Shown here: one piece after another, positions 8,901 to 16,424 of the stretch
Layout of the letters: each line of letters begins with the position of its first letter
Numbering within the stretch: the stretch's first letter is position 1
NCBI GenBank assembly: GCA_964547995.1
Contig: CAZJRB010000011.1
Coordinates: 41,194 to 105,193 of the forward strand
Length of the DNA stretch: 64,000 bases
DNA from: CAZJRB01 sp964547995
GTDB lineage: Bacteria; Planctomycetota; Planctomycetia; Pirellulales; Thermoguttaceae
Direction of reading: 5' to 3'
Program-made: the position numbers and the translations under genes
The notes under the pieces: model-generated
Database searches by the model: none
What the model saw: only the letters and a program-made list of their open reading frames with translations
Told to the model about the DNA's origin: nothing

Positions 8901-9963
8901 GGCGCACCGGTTTGCCGCCGGCGGCCGGGATGCGATAGATGTGATAAAACGGTTCCCCGTCGTAGGCCATCGAGACGTAGATCGACTTCCCGTCGAACGA
9001 AACGCTCGGCGAGCCGATCGCGCCGCGGCCGGCGTCGACCAACAACCGCGGCTCGGCGCCCGGCCGGACCGGCTTGAGCAGGAACAACTTGTGGCCGACC
9101 TTCATCGGGGCCGGCAGATCGTGCTCGGGAAAGGTGCGTGCCCGGCGCGGGTTGAAAATCGTCACGCTGAGGCTGTGGTACGATCCGTGTTTCTGTCCGT
9201 GGTCGCGGTAAAGGCTGCAATCGTCGCCGACGAACACGATGCCCTCCGGCCAGGCGAACCCCTCGCCCGGCTCCTGCTGGACCAGATTCGACCTGCGTCC
9301 GCGGCTGGCCGGGCGTCCGCCACCCCCGCCGCCGAGCCGGACTTTGCGGACCTTGCCGATGGGTTGGCCGCCGGGTACGCGGGTGTTGCCGACCGAGACT
9401 TTGCCCCACGGCGCCGCGCCGAACTGGCCGACGACGTGCGCCGCCGGCCACTTCTGGTCGTCGGTCTCCGGCTGCTGCCAGTTGGGCACCTCCTTCTTAT
9501 TGCATTTCCAGTTCTCGTCGCTGGCAAGCACGATCTTCTGCCCGTCGGCCAGCTCGGCGACGAATTTCACCAAAAGCGCCGCCGGGCCGGGAAGCGTGTT
9601 GATCCCCTCGACCGCAACGACAATCCGGCCGGGGACGATCAGCTTCGTCACGTCGAACCGTTTCGGGCTGTTCCAGGCCGAGTTGTCCGTATTGCTCTCG
9701 CCGACGGCCTTGCCGTTGATGTACAACACGAACAGGTTGTCGCAGGTGACGATCACCTCGGCCGATTTCAGGGCCGGCGCCTCGGGAACCGACACCTCGC
9801 CGCGAAAGTAGGCGGAGCCCGCCGACATCGAGTTCAGGTTCCCGCCGTACGACCAGATCCACTTCGCACCGTCGAATCCGATCGGCGGCGCGTCGGCCCA
9901 GGCCGCCGCGCAAAACGTCACCAGCCCGATCGCCGCCAACGCCAATCCGGTTATCTTCATCAT
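5926..9963 (-). CDS. Very large secreted cytochrome-like protein: beta-sandwich, TolB-like propeller, CxxCH haem site, HEAT repeats
   Basis: 1345 residues with a signal peptide (MMKITGLALAAIGLVTFCAAAWADA). Residues ~30-175 form a jelly-roll resembling rhamnosidase N-terminal domains (GAKWIW, VLYINGKAVGES). A Gly-rich linker follows. From ~300 to 560 there is a TolB-like propeller with repeated PDGRIVF-type blades. Residues ~560-760 resemble the middle domain of hydrazine synthase alpha-like proteins and contain CVGCHH at 691-696, a c-type haem site. From ~790 to the end there are many PBS/HEAT repeats (AAFALATCG, AAVALGHTGGEAARAPL, AVAWALGHIGDQRAVPILL, AKALGRIADPAGL). The family is widespread in planctomycetes and of unknown function. 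Only one CxxCH motif was seen. Redox or electron-transfer function is inferred. Confidence 0.8.
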   Translation of the reverse strand: MMKITGLALAAIGLVTFCAAAWADAPPIGFDGAKWIWSYGGNLNSMSAGSAYFRGEVSVPEAPALKSAEVIVTCDNLFVLYINGKAVGESNTDNSAWNSPKRFDVTKLIVPGRIVVAVEGINTLPGPAALLVKFVAELADGQKIVLASDENWKCNKKEVPNWQQPETDDQKWPAAHVVGQFGAAPWGKVSVGNTRVPGGQPIGKVRKVRLGGGGGGRPASRGRRSNLVQQEPGEGFAWPEGIVFVGDDCSLYRDHGQKHGSYHSLSVTIFNPRRARTFPEHDLPAPMKVGHKLFLLKPVRPGAEPRLLVDAGRGAIGSPSVSFDGKSIYVSMAYDGEPFYHIYRIPAAGGKPVRLTDGPFHDIDPAELPDGRIVFTSTRIGRFEEYHNPPARALFVMQPDGSDIRPITSTIIFDNEPEVLADGRIVFIRSDNFFDRGKVETLLHAVHPDGSEGYTEFGLDLGPEYGGRLRAYLCGSPAPMPDGRLAFLSGPGITIGQLGFPQRNLRHFGLGAGDVAALPDGRLLCTTASKGSLYDQIRVLDPEQDPPTLTTVYQTPAGQLHSPVFLGPRHRPPRLAERVRREKAVDVKATGLLYCSNARFTKQTTAGWQHVRAIRVIGAKGLTTRSSHSYIVHAGSETVELGTVPLAPDGSFSVEVPADMPIAFQAVDAEGRSELNEMSWIYVRPGEARGCVGCHHTRQATPLYQGPLPLAAAVRPLRAIGQGDPHRSRGNNAAVTGMMELQFDRYREVAGINRHSDAADPVATGLKEVETLVAQLRGRDTGRKISAAQRLSVFREPAAAPALAGCLRDPSREVRVAAAFALATCGARGSVPPLLDALSDPDALVSQAAAVALENISGHDPHFNGFLPPKQRNEQVEAWHRWFAANPWDKIEQDLLRRVQSDDRDVVRRAAVALGHTGGEAARAPLRDYVARQRQINPFPEWRRRHRGDGARFNSLSEANQRTLQAATRSLGYLGDAESVGLLAETIRQNNDPNGGNLFLAEAAVEALGRIGTPEAEEALVACFAELGDYHRYTLWYGDHSALMSCHASPVHYFIIEALDRLGSTRARKILPHIIRSVPIDPDRALLLCTDDYEALVGRVIRRHGAEPEVVETCLAILGDTQAMRSKEIEAAIGKVTRCWGGHPKSENRAAQILSMVCRDREFEPRVRAAFERYMAKPMDIPRVFDRGIPQVQKLPLKHWVCFYLARTLGNMADPQSADMLIAALKDSPPEAASGHPDPLGPGVLFLHNDLTPCWRAAVAWALGHIGDQRAVPILLAVVGDMDNATDTRHAAAKALGRIADPAGLAAIRSLADGYPEVSTRRALLEASAGPSNRRQVRTTAPKGQ

Positions 9964-10024
9964 CAGTCTCCACGTTTCGGAGTCTCTAATTCGAGGTCAT
10001 AAAGCCGCGACCGGTGGTCGCGCC

Positions 10025-10145
10025 GGGTGCCATGCCCACGCTTGCCGTGGGCATGTTGGATCAACCGGGTGCCATGCCCACGCTTGCCGTGGGCATGTTG
10101 GATCAACCTGGAAAGCATGTCCACGCAGGCGTGGACATGGCACCC
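10025..10145. repeat. Composite palindromic repeat, type B: two tandem copies plus one inverted copy
   Basis: Two tandem 42-nt units carry arms CATGCCCACG/CGTGGGCATG with loop CTTGC (10031-10055 and 10073-10097), each followed by TTGGATCAACC. A third palindrome CATGTCCACGC/GCGTGGACATG (10116-10139) follows. The set is bounded by inverse boxes GGGTGCCATG (10025-10034) and CATGGCACCC (10136-10145). It lies between the haem/HEAT gene start and the IclR stop. Confidence 0.9.
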
Positions 10146-10158
10146 CAAGCTAGTTTCC

Positions 10159-10953
10159 TCAGCCCCGGCAAGCCAGGACCTCGGTTTTCTCAGCGTGCCC
10201 CAATGCTGCGGAGATACGCTTCCCCGTGGCAATTACCTTCGAACCAAGCACCTCTATCATTCTTTCCGATGTGTAGTACAAAGTCAAAACGGAAATGCCG
10301 ACCGCACCGACGACCTGCCCCCGGTAGTCGAAAATCGGCACGGCGAAACACAACAGCCCGTCGGCGTATTCCTCGAGATCCAGTGCGTACCCCCGCTCGA
10401 TAATCTTGGCGAGATCCTCGCGCAACTCGTCGATGGTCGTCATCGTATGGACGGTAAAGCGGTGAAACCCTTCGTTGGCCAACTCCTCCAACAGCGATCG
10501 GCCGGCGTGGGCCAACAGCACTTTGCCCGGGGCCGCACAGTGCAAGCGGTACCGGGCTCCAACCTTGGCCGCGATCCGCACGTCGCGGGTCGAATCGAGA
10601 TGGTCGAGCACCAACATGCGATTGCCGTCGAGCACGACCAAATACGTGCTTTCGCCGGCCGATCGCCACAGTTCGTGCAGGGGCCCCTCGGCCGCGGTGC
10701 GGAGGTTCATCCGCGCCACCGGCTTGCTCGTGTGGTGAAACGGCCGCAGGCTCATGCGGTATTTCGGCCCGTCTTCTTGGACGATCCAGCCTTCCGCGTG
10801 CAATGTCCGCAGCAGCCGAAACGTCATGTTCTTGTTCAGTTTCAAACGCTGGCCGATGTCGCTTACGCCCAGCGGCTCCTCGCTCTCGCACAGCAGTTCG
10901 ATCAAACGCAAGGCTTTGCGAACCGCAGGCACGTCATACGATGTCTTGGCCAT
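10159..10953 (-). CDS. IclR-family transcriptional regulator
   Basis: 264 residues from ATG 10951-10953 (MAKTSYDVPAVRKALRLIELL). The N-terminal winged HTH is at ~8-75 (LGVSDIGQRLKLNKNMTFRLLRTLHAEGWI). A C-terminal IclR effector domain follows: NRMLVLDHLDSTRDVRIAAKVGARYRLHCAAPGKVLLA, then GYALDLEEYADGLLCFAVPIFDYRGQVVGAVGIS. IclR proteins bind small organic acids or sugars and often repress themselves and a neighbouring operon. Twenty extra upstream residues in frame are unlikely to be translated. A strong promoter overlapped by a perfect inverted repeat sits just upstream, which supports autoregulation. The genes beyond it on the same strand (haem/HEAT protein, MtaA-like protein) are possible targets. 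Confidence 0.9.
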   Translation of the reverse strand: MAKTSYDVPAVRKALRLIELLCESEEPLGVSDIGQRLKLNKNMTFRLLRTLHAEGWIVQEDGPKYRMSLRPFHHTSKPVARMNLRTAAEGPLHELWRSAGESTYLVVLDGNRMLVLDHLDSTRDVRIAAKVGARYRLHCAAPGKVLLAHAGRSLLEELANEGFHRFTVHTMTTIDELREDLAKIIERGYALDLEEYADGLLCFAVPIFDYRGQVVGAVGISVLTLYYTSERMIEVLGSKVIATGKRISAALGHAEKTEVLACRG

Positions 10954-11025
10954 AGGAATTTCAGCCGGCAGGGAGGGGAAATTGCTTGGGTGGGAGGAAA
11001 CTGCGGGGAGCAATCGCTGCGTTCC

Positions 11026-11054
11026 TTATGTATAACGATGTTAATTATACATAA
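11026..11054. promoter_or_regulatory. Candidate IclR operator palindrome
   Basis: Perfect 10-bp arms TTATGTATAA (11026-11035) and TTATACATAA (11045-11054) are separated by 9 bp. The AT-rich palindrome stands out from the GC-rich surroundings. It overlaps the -10 box and predicted start point of the iclR-family gene promoter, an ideal place for autorepression. Confidence 0.7.
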
Positions 11055-11071
11055 CGGCAAAGGCCAGTCAA
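11044..11071 (-). promoter_or_regulatory. Sigma-70-like promoter of the IclR-family gene
   Basis: On the minus strand, -35 TTGACT (11066-11071) and a perfect -10 TATAAT (11044-11049) have 16-bp spacing. The predicted start is near 11037, giving a leader of about 84 nt. The -10 lies inside the operator palindrome. Confidence 0.65.
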
Positions 11072-11113
11072 GGGGCGAGGCACAAATCGGCAGAAACCAC
11101 TCTTTCGAGGGGC

Positions 11114-11878
11114 TTACAGGTTCACGGGGATCCCGTGTTCGGCGAGGTACTCCTTCATTTGCCGGATGGTGAACGTGCCGAAGTGGGCAATCGAGGCGAC
11201 CAGCACGGCGTCGGCGTGGGCCTCGGTAATCGCCTCGACCAGGTGCTCCAGCGCCCCTGCCCCGCCCGAGGCAATGACCGGCACGCTTACGGCGTCGGCC
11301 ACCGCGCGAGTCATCGGAATGTCGTAGCCGGTCTGCATCCCGTCGGTGTCCATGCTGGTGGGCAAGATGGCGCCGGCCCCGAGCGATTCCGCCTTGGCGG
11401 CCCACTCGACGGCGTCGATTCCGGCGCCTTCGGTTCCGCCCTTGACCGTCACTTCAAACCCCGAGGGCATATCGTCGTTTTTCCGCGTATCGACGGCCAC
11501 CGTGATCTTCTCGGACCCGAACTCTTCTGCAGCCTCCCGGAGAAAATCGGGATTTTTCACGGCGGCCGTGTTGATCGAAACCTTCGAGACGCCGATATCC
11601 AGCAACGCCCGGATGTCGCCGATCGAGGCGATTCCGCCGCCGACGGTCAGTGGGATCGAAATCCGATCGACGGTCCGCTTGACGGCATCGAGGGTCGTTT
11701 GGCGTTTTTCGAGCGTGGCGGTGATGTCGAGGAAGACGAGTTCATCGGCCCCGGCGTCGCTGTATGCGGCACCGTTTTCGGCCGGGTCGCCTACGTCCTT
11801 GAGGTTCACGAAGTTGACGCCCTTTACCAGACGGCCGTCCTTCACGTCCAAACAGGGAATGATCCTCCGATAGTCCAT
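11114..11878 (-). CDS. hisF: Imidazole glycerol phosphate synthase subunit HisF
   Basis: 254 residues, the normal family length. HisF is the cyclase subunit that, with the glutaminase HisH, converts PRFAR plus ammonia to imidazole glycerol phosphate and AICAR in histidine synthesis. The protein is a (beta/alpha)8 barrel beginning MDYRRIIPCLDVKDGRLVKGVNF (catalytic Asp in CLDVK), with LTVGGGI and a second phosphate-binding loop at VIASGGAGALEHL. The second catalytic Asp lies in PTSMDTDG. The start at 11876-11878 follows a strong AAAAGGAGA site. HisH, HisA and other his genes are not in the window, so the gene is separated from its pathway. It starts 37 nt after the end of a glycosyltransferase gene. 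Confidence 0.97.
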   Translation of the reverse strand: MDYRRIIPCLDVKDGRLVKGVNFVNLKDVGDPAENGAAYSDAGADELVFLDITATLEKRQTTLDAVKRTVDRISIPLTVGGGIASIGDIRALLDIGVSKVSINTAAVKNPDFLREAAEEFGSEKITVAVDTRKNDDMPSGFEVTVKGGTEGAGIDAVEWAAKAESLGAGAILPTSMDTDGMQTGYDIPMTRAVADAVSVPVIASGGAGALEHLVEAITEAHADAVLVASIAHFGTFTIRQMKEYLAEHGIPVNL

Positions 11879-11915
11879 CAAATTCTCCTTTTGTGCGATG
11901 GCGCGGCCGCGGCGG

Positions 11916-13439
11916 CTACACCCAACCAAGATAATGCATGTAGTTCATCAGCCACGGATGTACCCAGGGGTTCCAGATAGGATACGCTGCCGAGAACACC
12001 GAGGCAATAAGTGCTACGAGTGCAATTCCGCGGGTCCACCGGCGCGAGGCCATGGCGTCGGCCGCCGGGAGCATCAACAACAGCCACATCGGGGCGAACC
12101 AGAACATCCAGCGGAGCCCGCTGGTCATACCGCCGTAGTTGCGGAAGAACGGTCCCCGGGAAAGGTAAAACGCCAGGCAGACCAGCGAAACAACCGTGAT
12201 CAACAATGCCAATTCCCGCAACGGCCGGTCACCCTTGCACAGCCAGAGCGCAGCCCCCGCAAGACTGAGCAGCCAGATGGGCGTGAGTGAGAAAATGCCG
12301 TGGTGGCCGATCAGCACGTGTACGGCATACGCCAGCGGCGATTCTTCTCCCTTGTCGATGCCGGCGGGATCCTTCCAATAGCTTTCGTACTCTTTTCCGT
12401 TCCGTGTGTACGAATAGTCGTACCAGTTGTCATCCTTATTGTCTTTACTGCGGTGCATATAGGCGGGTTTGAGGGATTGGTGAGCGATCCAATTGGTGCC
12501 GAAAAACCCCGCAACGACGACGATCGCCGCCGGAACGTAGGCCAGGAACGTTTGCTTCGGGGCTTTGAATAGCAAGGCCACACTGAGGGCCGCGAACAGC
12601 GCCGCCGCCGGCAGCTCGTTCGCCGCGGTAAACGCCGCGAACAATCCCGCAACGACGAAGTAGCGCAGCCGCCGCTCGCCGTCGAACCATATCCGCACCG
12701 AGGCATAGATGGCGATCATCGCGCTGACGGCTGCCGGCAGGTGGTTGTTCACCACCACCGCAAACGTCGTCAGGAACGTCCCGAAGACGGCCGCCGCCAT
12801 CACGAACATCCGGCCCCAATCACTGTTGCCAAACCGTTCGATAAGCCGGGCAAGCAACACGAAATAGATCACCAGCGGAATTACGTTGAACGTAACGAGA
12901 ATGATCCGCCCTACCGTGTAGGGATGGGTTCCCAACGTCATGCCGGTGATTTTGTAGATGACCCAGTACTCGCCCGCCATCAAGGTCGGCAACAACGGCG
13001 GTTTGCTCGAATAGAGGTGGCCGTCGTGCTTGACCATGTCGATCGTATCCCACTTCGGCTCGTTGATGACCTTGTCGATGGAGTAGGGGGCCCCGTCAAC
13101 GCGCATATCCGCCTCGACCAGCGCCCGCAACGTACACATGCGGCTCCGGTCGTTTGCGCTCAGAAAAGGCCGCCGGAGCTGGCTCTGCCGCCAAAGCTTT
13201 CCTCGGACGTCGCGCCGCTTCCGCTGAAGCTGTTCGCCGCTGAATCTTTCGGCCAGCGTCTCTTCTTGGGCGTCGAAATCGCGCTGGAGGGTCTTCTCGC
13301 GGTAGTCCTGTAGCGAGATCTTGTCGACCGAATCGACGGCCGCAATTCTCCCGAGCACGGCACCCGCGCCGACGCAAATCAGCAGCAGATAAACGCTTCG
13401 GCGAAATCGCGATTGGGAATCGTCGGTTAGTTCGGTCAT
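11916..13439 (-). CDS. GT-C fold membrane glycosyltransferase, GT39-like
   Basis: About 507 residues with many transmembrane helices. After a first TM segment (VYLLLICVGAGAVLG), a long extracytoplasmic loop contains DKVINEPKWDTIDMVKHDGHLYSSKPPLLPTL, a conserved feature of planctomycete GT39-like proteins. At least eight further hydrophobic helices follow (IILVTFNVIPLVIYFVLLA, AIVVVAGFFGTNW, LALLITVVSLVCLAFYL and others). Such enzymes transfer sugars from polyprenyl-phosphate donors on the outer face of the membrane. The ATG overlaps the TGA of the upstream GT2 gene as ATGA (13436-13439), so the pair is translationally coupled: the GT2 would make the lipid-linked donor and this protein use it. 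The frame extends far upstream without homology. Confidence 0.75.
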   Translation of the reverse strand: MTELTDDSQSRFRRSVYLLLICVGAGAVLGRIAAVDSVDKISLQDYREKTLQRDFDAQEETLAERFSGEQLQRKRRDVRGKLWRQSQLRRPFLSANDRSRMCTLRALVEADMRVDGAPYSIDKVINEPKWDTIDMVKHDGHLYSSKPPLLPTLMAGEYWVIYKITGMTLGTHPYTVGRIILVTFNVIPLVIYFVLLARLIERFGNSDWGRMFVMAAAVFGTFLTTFAVVVNNHLPAAVSAMIAIYASVRIWFDGERRLRYFVVAGLFAAFTAANELPAAALFAALSVALLFKAPKQTFLAYVPAAIVVVAGFFGTNWIAHQSLKPAYMHRSKDNKDDNWYDYSYTRNGKEYESYWKDPAGIDKGEESPLAYAVHVLIGHHGIFSLTPIWLLSLAGAALWLCKGDRPLRELALLITVVSLVCLAFYLSRGPFFRNYGGMTSGLRWMFWFAPMWLLLMLPAADAMASRRWTRGIALVALIASVFSAAYPIWNPWVHPWLMNYMHYLGWV

Positions 13440-14434
13440 TGGTCTTCGGGGGTTGAATCGTCGGAGTAACCGACCTTGGCACCGGACCCGGTGCGCTCGG
13501 CAATCGAGTATGACTTGATATCGGGGTCGTGATAGGCAACGAACAGCTCGGCAAGAAAACCGATCGACATCAACTGGCCGCCGAGCAGCAGCAACGCAAC
13601 GCAGTAGAGCACCACCGGCCGTTGGTGCAGGTGAACGGGTTCCAGGCCGAACCAGTCGATCCGCGATACCGCCCACCACGCCGCCATGAACGTCAGCCCG
13701 AACACGCCCAGGAAAAACGACGTGAGGCCGAGGGTACCCAGGGCGTGTTGAGGCCGCTGGCCAAAGCCGGTGAGAAACTTCACGGTCATCAGATCGAGAA
13801 ATCCCTTCACGAACCTCGCGGCACCGTACTTCGAACGGCCAAATTGCCTGGGGCGATGCTGAATGACCACTTCGCTGACGCGATACCCACGCGCAGCCGC
13901 CAGCACCGGCACGAACCGGTGCAACTCGCCGTAGAGCCGCACCTCGTCGAAAATCTCGCGCCGGTAGCACTTCATCCCACAGTTATGATCGTGCAACTTC
14001 ACGCCGGTGACTCTGCTGACCATCCAGTTGAAGATGCGCGACGGGCCTACCTTGTGCCAGGGGTCGCGGCGGACCTTCTTCCAGCCGCTCACGACGTCGT
14101 AGCCCTCTTCCATCTTGGCGAGGAAGTTCGGGATTTCATGCGGGTCGTCCTGGAGATCGGCGTCGAGGGTGATGACCAGATTGCCTCTGGCCTCGGCAAA
14201 GCCGGCGTTCAGCGCGGCCGCCTTGCCGAAGTTCCGCCGGAAACGAATGCCGGTGATCCGCGGGTCCCCGGCGGCCAACCGCTCGATCAAAGCCCAGGAA
14301 CCGTCGGTCGAACCGTCGTCAACGAAGACGATGTCCAGTGGGTAACCTTCGGCCTCGGCAACCTCGCTGATTTCCTTGTGCAGGGATTCCAGGCTTTCTT
14401 CCTCGTTGTAGACGGGAATGACGATGGAGAGCAT
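13436..14434 (-). CDS. Family 2 glycosyltransferase, polyprenyl-phosphate sugar synthase type (DPM1/GtrB-like)
   Basis: 332 residues. The GT-A domain starts MLSIVIPVYNEEESLESLHKEI, followed by VFVDDGSTDGS, FRRNFGKAAALNAGF and LDADLQDDP (the metal-binding DxD). It then shows HDHNCGMKCYRREIF and QFGRSKYG, the standard signature of dolichyl/undecaprenyl-phosphate mannose or glucose synthases. Two transmembrane helices close the protein (LTSFFLGVFGLTFMAAWWAV and VVLYCVALLLLGGQLMSIGFL). It probably loads a hexose onto undecaprenyl phosphate for the coupled GT-C enzyme downstream. The sugar specificity cannot be read. Confidence 0.9.
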   Translation of the reverse strand: MLSIVIPVYNEEESLESLHKEISEVAEAEGYPLDIVFVDDGSTDGSWALIERLAAGDPRITGIRFRRNFGKAAALNAGFAEARGNLVITLDADLQDDPHEIPNFLAKMEEGYDVVSGWKKVRRDPWHKVGPSRIFNWMVSRVTGVKLHDHNCGMKCYRREIFDEVRLYGELHRFVPVLAAARGYRVSEVVIQHRPRQFGRSKYGAARFVKGFLDLMTVKFLTGFGQRPQHALGTLGLTSFFLGVFGLTFMAAWWAVSRIDWFGLEPVHLHQRPVVLYCVALLLLGGQLMSIGFLAELFVAYHDPDIKSYSIAERTGSGAKVGYSDDSTPEDQ

Positions 14435-14465
14435 CGGCGGGCTCTGAGGGCGGGCTAATGGATGG

Positions 14466-15452
14466 TTATGGGGAAGGGGTTTCCGGGCGCTTTGCTCCCC
14501 AACAATATAGGATACCCGAAATCAACAGCTCTGACACCAACCAAACAAGCCGCAACAGAAAAGCGGAAGCCCAGGCGGTGGCGTCGGCCTGCGCGATGCC
14601 CAGGACTTTCAAATGCGGCAGAATCAACTCGACGAGAAACGCCTCGCGGACACCAATGCCCCCCGGAAGAACCAGAAGCAGGAATCCCGCGACCACCGCC
14701 AACGAAACACAGGCCGTGCAACAAGCCAGATACGACTGGAGCCCCAGGCCTTCGATGCCCATCGCTTGCAAGGTTGCCCAATAACTGATCCCCATGACAA
14801 CCCACCCGATTGTACTAGCGATCCAACCCACCAAAAGGGTGCCGTAGCGAAGCTTCTCCAAGTCTTTGGCGGTATCGGGATCCTTCTTGCCGACACCCGC
14901 CAGCCGGGCGAGGCGTTTGAAAACGGGGGGAATGGTCGGGAGCAAGGCAGTTACCATCAGCCCAGCCGCCGCCACACACCACAACGGCTCGTCCCGAAAA
15001 TAGAACATCATGTAGGCGGCCGCGAGAAAGGCCCCGACGGCCATCATGGTCAATGTCTCCAAGAAGACGCTCACGGCCGCCAACGAGGCCTTGACGCGGT
15101 GGCTGTAGATCAACCCCGTCCTAAGGACGACGACCATGGCCTTGCCGGGCACGTATTTTCCGAGGTGCCCGACATAGTACGCCCGCAACGTCTCTCCCAA
15201 CCTCGCCTCCTGTCCCAGCACCCGCAGGACGTGATGCCAGAACAGGCCGAACGGGAGCAGCCCCAGCAGATAGATTATCGAAGCTGCCGCCAGCCAGGCA
15301 GGTTTCCAATGCCACTGGCCCCGGTCGTGTTCGCACAACTGGTTCCAGGCGGCCACGATCGAGCTGTGGACCCACCAGATAACGGCCGCCGCGATCAGGA
15401 GTTTCACCGCCCGGATCAGCCACTTCTTGCGTTTCGATTGGTCCAGGCTCAC
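14466..15452 (-). CDS. Flippase-like / lysylphosphatidylglycerol synthase TM-region membrane protein (UPF0104)
   Basis: A polytopic membrane protein with the LPG-synthase TM-domain signature: GHLGKYVPGKAMVVVLR early, VFLETLTMMAVGAFLAA, and VLPGGIGVREAFLVELI near the end. These proteins are thought to move or protect lipid-linked sugars, or are fragments of aminoacyl-PG synthases; here the catalytic aminoacyl-transfer domain is absent. The start is uncertain. ATG 15557 and TTG 15587 give longer forms whose extra residues look non-coding, and a promoter-like pair at 15535-15563 favours the GTG at 15450-15452 chosen here. It fits the neighbouring glycosyltransferases as part of an envelope-glycan cluster. 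Confidence 0.75.
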   Translation of the reverse strand: MSLDQSKRKKWLIRAVKLLIAAAVIWWVHSSIVAAWNQLCEHDRGQWHWKPAWLAAASIIYLLGLLPFGLFWHHVLRVLGQEARLGETLRAYYVGHLGKYVPGKAMVVVLRTGLIYSHRVKASLAAVSVFLETLTMMAVGAFLAAAYMMFYFRDEPLWCVAAAGLMVTALLPTIPPVFKRLARLAGVGKKDPDTAKDLEKLRYGTLLVGWIASTIGWVVMGISYWATLQAMGIEGLGLQSYLACCTACVSLAVVAGFLLLVLPGGIGVREAFLVELILPHLKVLGIAQADATAWASAFLLRLVWLVSELLISGILYCWGAKRPETPSP

Positions 15453-15534
15453 GGGCGGGTTCCGGTTGGAGGCATTGGCAGGTAAATCGCTACGTGCGAT
15501 TCGGCGGGGGGAGGTACTCCACCATGGTGACTTT

Positions 15535-15563
15535 ATTGTGACTCCCGAAAGCGGCATTTGCAA
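15535..15563 (-). promoter_or_regulatory. Weak promoter-like pair upstream of the flippase-like gene
   Basis: Minus strand TTGCAA (15558-15563), a 17-bp spacer, then CACAAT (15535-15540). Each box matches the sigma-70 consensus at four of six positions. Its main value is in arguing for the downstream GTG start. Confidence 0.3.
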
Positions 15564-15590
15564 CCAACGGGTGCGACAGGCAACCAATGT

Positions 15591-16424
15591 TTACCGTGCC
15601 GCAGGAATATCGCGATATGTCAGAATTACCGCAGCCAGAAGGTAGCAAATCAGCCCGGTCCCGACCAGGGTGGCGTCATACCACAATGCCTGGTTCTTGT
15701 CCGGCACCAGGATCAGCCGCTGCGGCTCGAACGCGGTCAGGATGCTGGAGTACTTGAACCATCGACTATCGAGCCAGTGGTCCTCCGGCCACAGGCGCCC
15801 CACCATCTTGACAATGATGGAAATCACGAAGAAACCGACCGTGACGGCGATGGCCCGCCACCGGTCGCGGGTGAGCGATGAGACGAACATCGTGATGCCG
15901 GTCAGCAAAAAAGTCAAACAGATCAAGTTAATCACACCCGGCAAGAAGCTGCGCAATGCGACGTTGCCTTCGAGAGTTACGGTCATGGTTCCGATTGTGG
16001 TTCCCCCCAAGACCGAAAAAGCCAGGGCTACGGCGCCCAGGGTGGCGACGACGGCGGGAGGCACGAGAATCGATGCCCGACGCACCGGCAGCGAGACAAC
16101 GAGGTCCATGGTTCCGCGTCCGATCTCGCCGCTGATCGGATTGGAACCCCGGCCGACCGCCCACCCGACGCAGACGAGCACAGTGACGACGTGGACGTAG
16201 AGGACACTGAGCTTTCCGGCCGTGGAAGCCAGTTTTGCCAGCGGAATTCCCACCAACGGCTCGACAAAACCCGGCAGCAGGTTCAGAAGCTTGCCCCAGG
16301 CGCCGAGCGGAAACAGACTCATCAGCCACACAAACACCCAACTGAACAGCACCAACAGCAAGCACGAAAGCGCCAACTGGAGCCAGGCATCGGAGACGGC
16401 TTTTCGCCAGAGTGCAAGGTTCAT
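15591..16424 (-). CDS. ABC-2 type transporter permease
   Basis: 277 residues from ATG 16422-16424 (MNLALWRKAVSDAWLQLALSCLLLVLFSWVFVWL). About six hydrophobic helices are visible. The hallmark cytoplasmic loop SGEIGRGTMDLVVSLPVRRASIL lies between the second and third helices, as in ABC2_membrane_2 permeases such as those of polysaccharide, NosY-type or antibiotic exporters. Permeases of this class need an ATPase partner, and none is encoded in the window, so the partner gene is elsewhere or upstream genes have been separated. A longer frame upstream lacks homology. The neighbours suggest a role in envelope glycan or lipid export, but the substrate is unknown. Confidence 0.8.
   Translation of the reverse strand: MNLALWRKAVSDAWLQLALSCLLLVLFSWVFVWLMSLFPLGAWGKLLNLLPGFVEPLVGIPLAKLASTAGKLSVLYVHVVTVLVCVGWAVGRGSNPISGEIGRGTMDLVVSLPVRRASILVPPAVVATLGAVALAFSVLGGTTIGTMTVTLEGNVALRSFLPGVINLICLTFLLTGITMFVSSLTRDRWRAIAVTVGFFVISIIVKMVGRLWPEDHWLDSRWFKYSSILTAFEPQRLILVPDKNQALWYDATLVGTGLICYLLAAVILTYRDIPAAR

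Noticed and set aside
7849..10002. Long plus-strand open frame (717 codons) opposite the haem/HEAT gene
   Set aside because: It is the antisense of a clearly coding gene with a signal peptide and recognisable domains. The translation is arginine-rich with no motif, a usual effect of high GC at third positions.
10025..10145. Possible CRISPR array from repeated units
   Set aside because: Units are palindromes in tandem and inverted order without unique 30-40 bp spacers, there are only three copies, and no cas genes are near.
13440..13970. Upstream extension of the GT39-like gene
   Set aside because: It lies within the GT2 coding region in another frame. The ATGA overlap at 13436-13439 provides the natural start.
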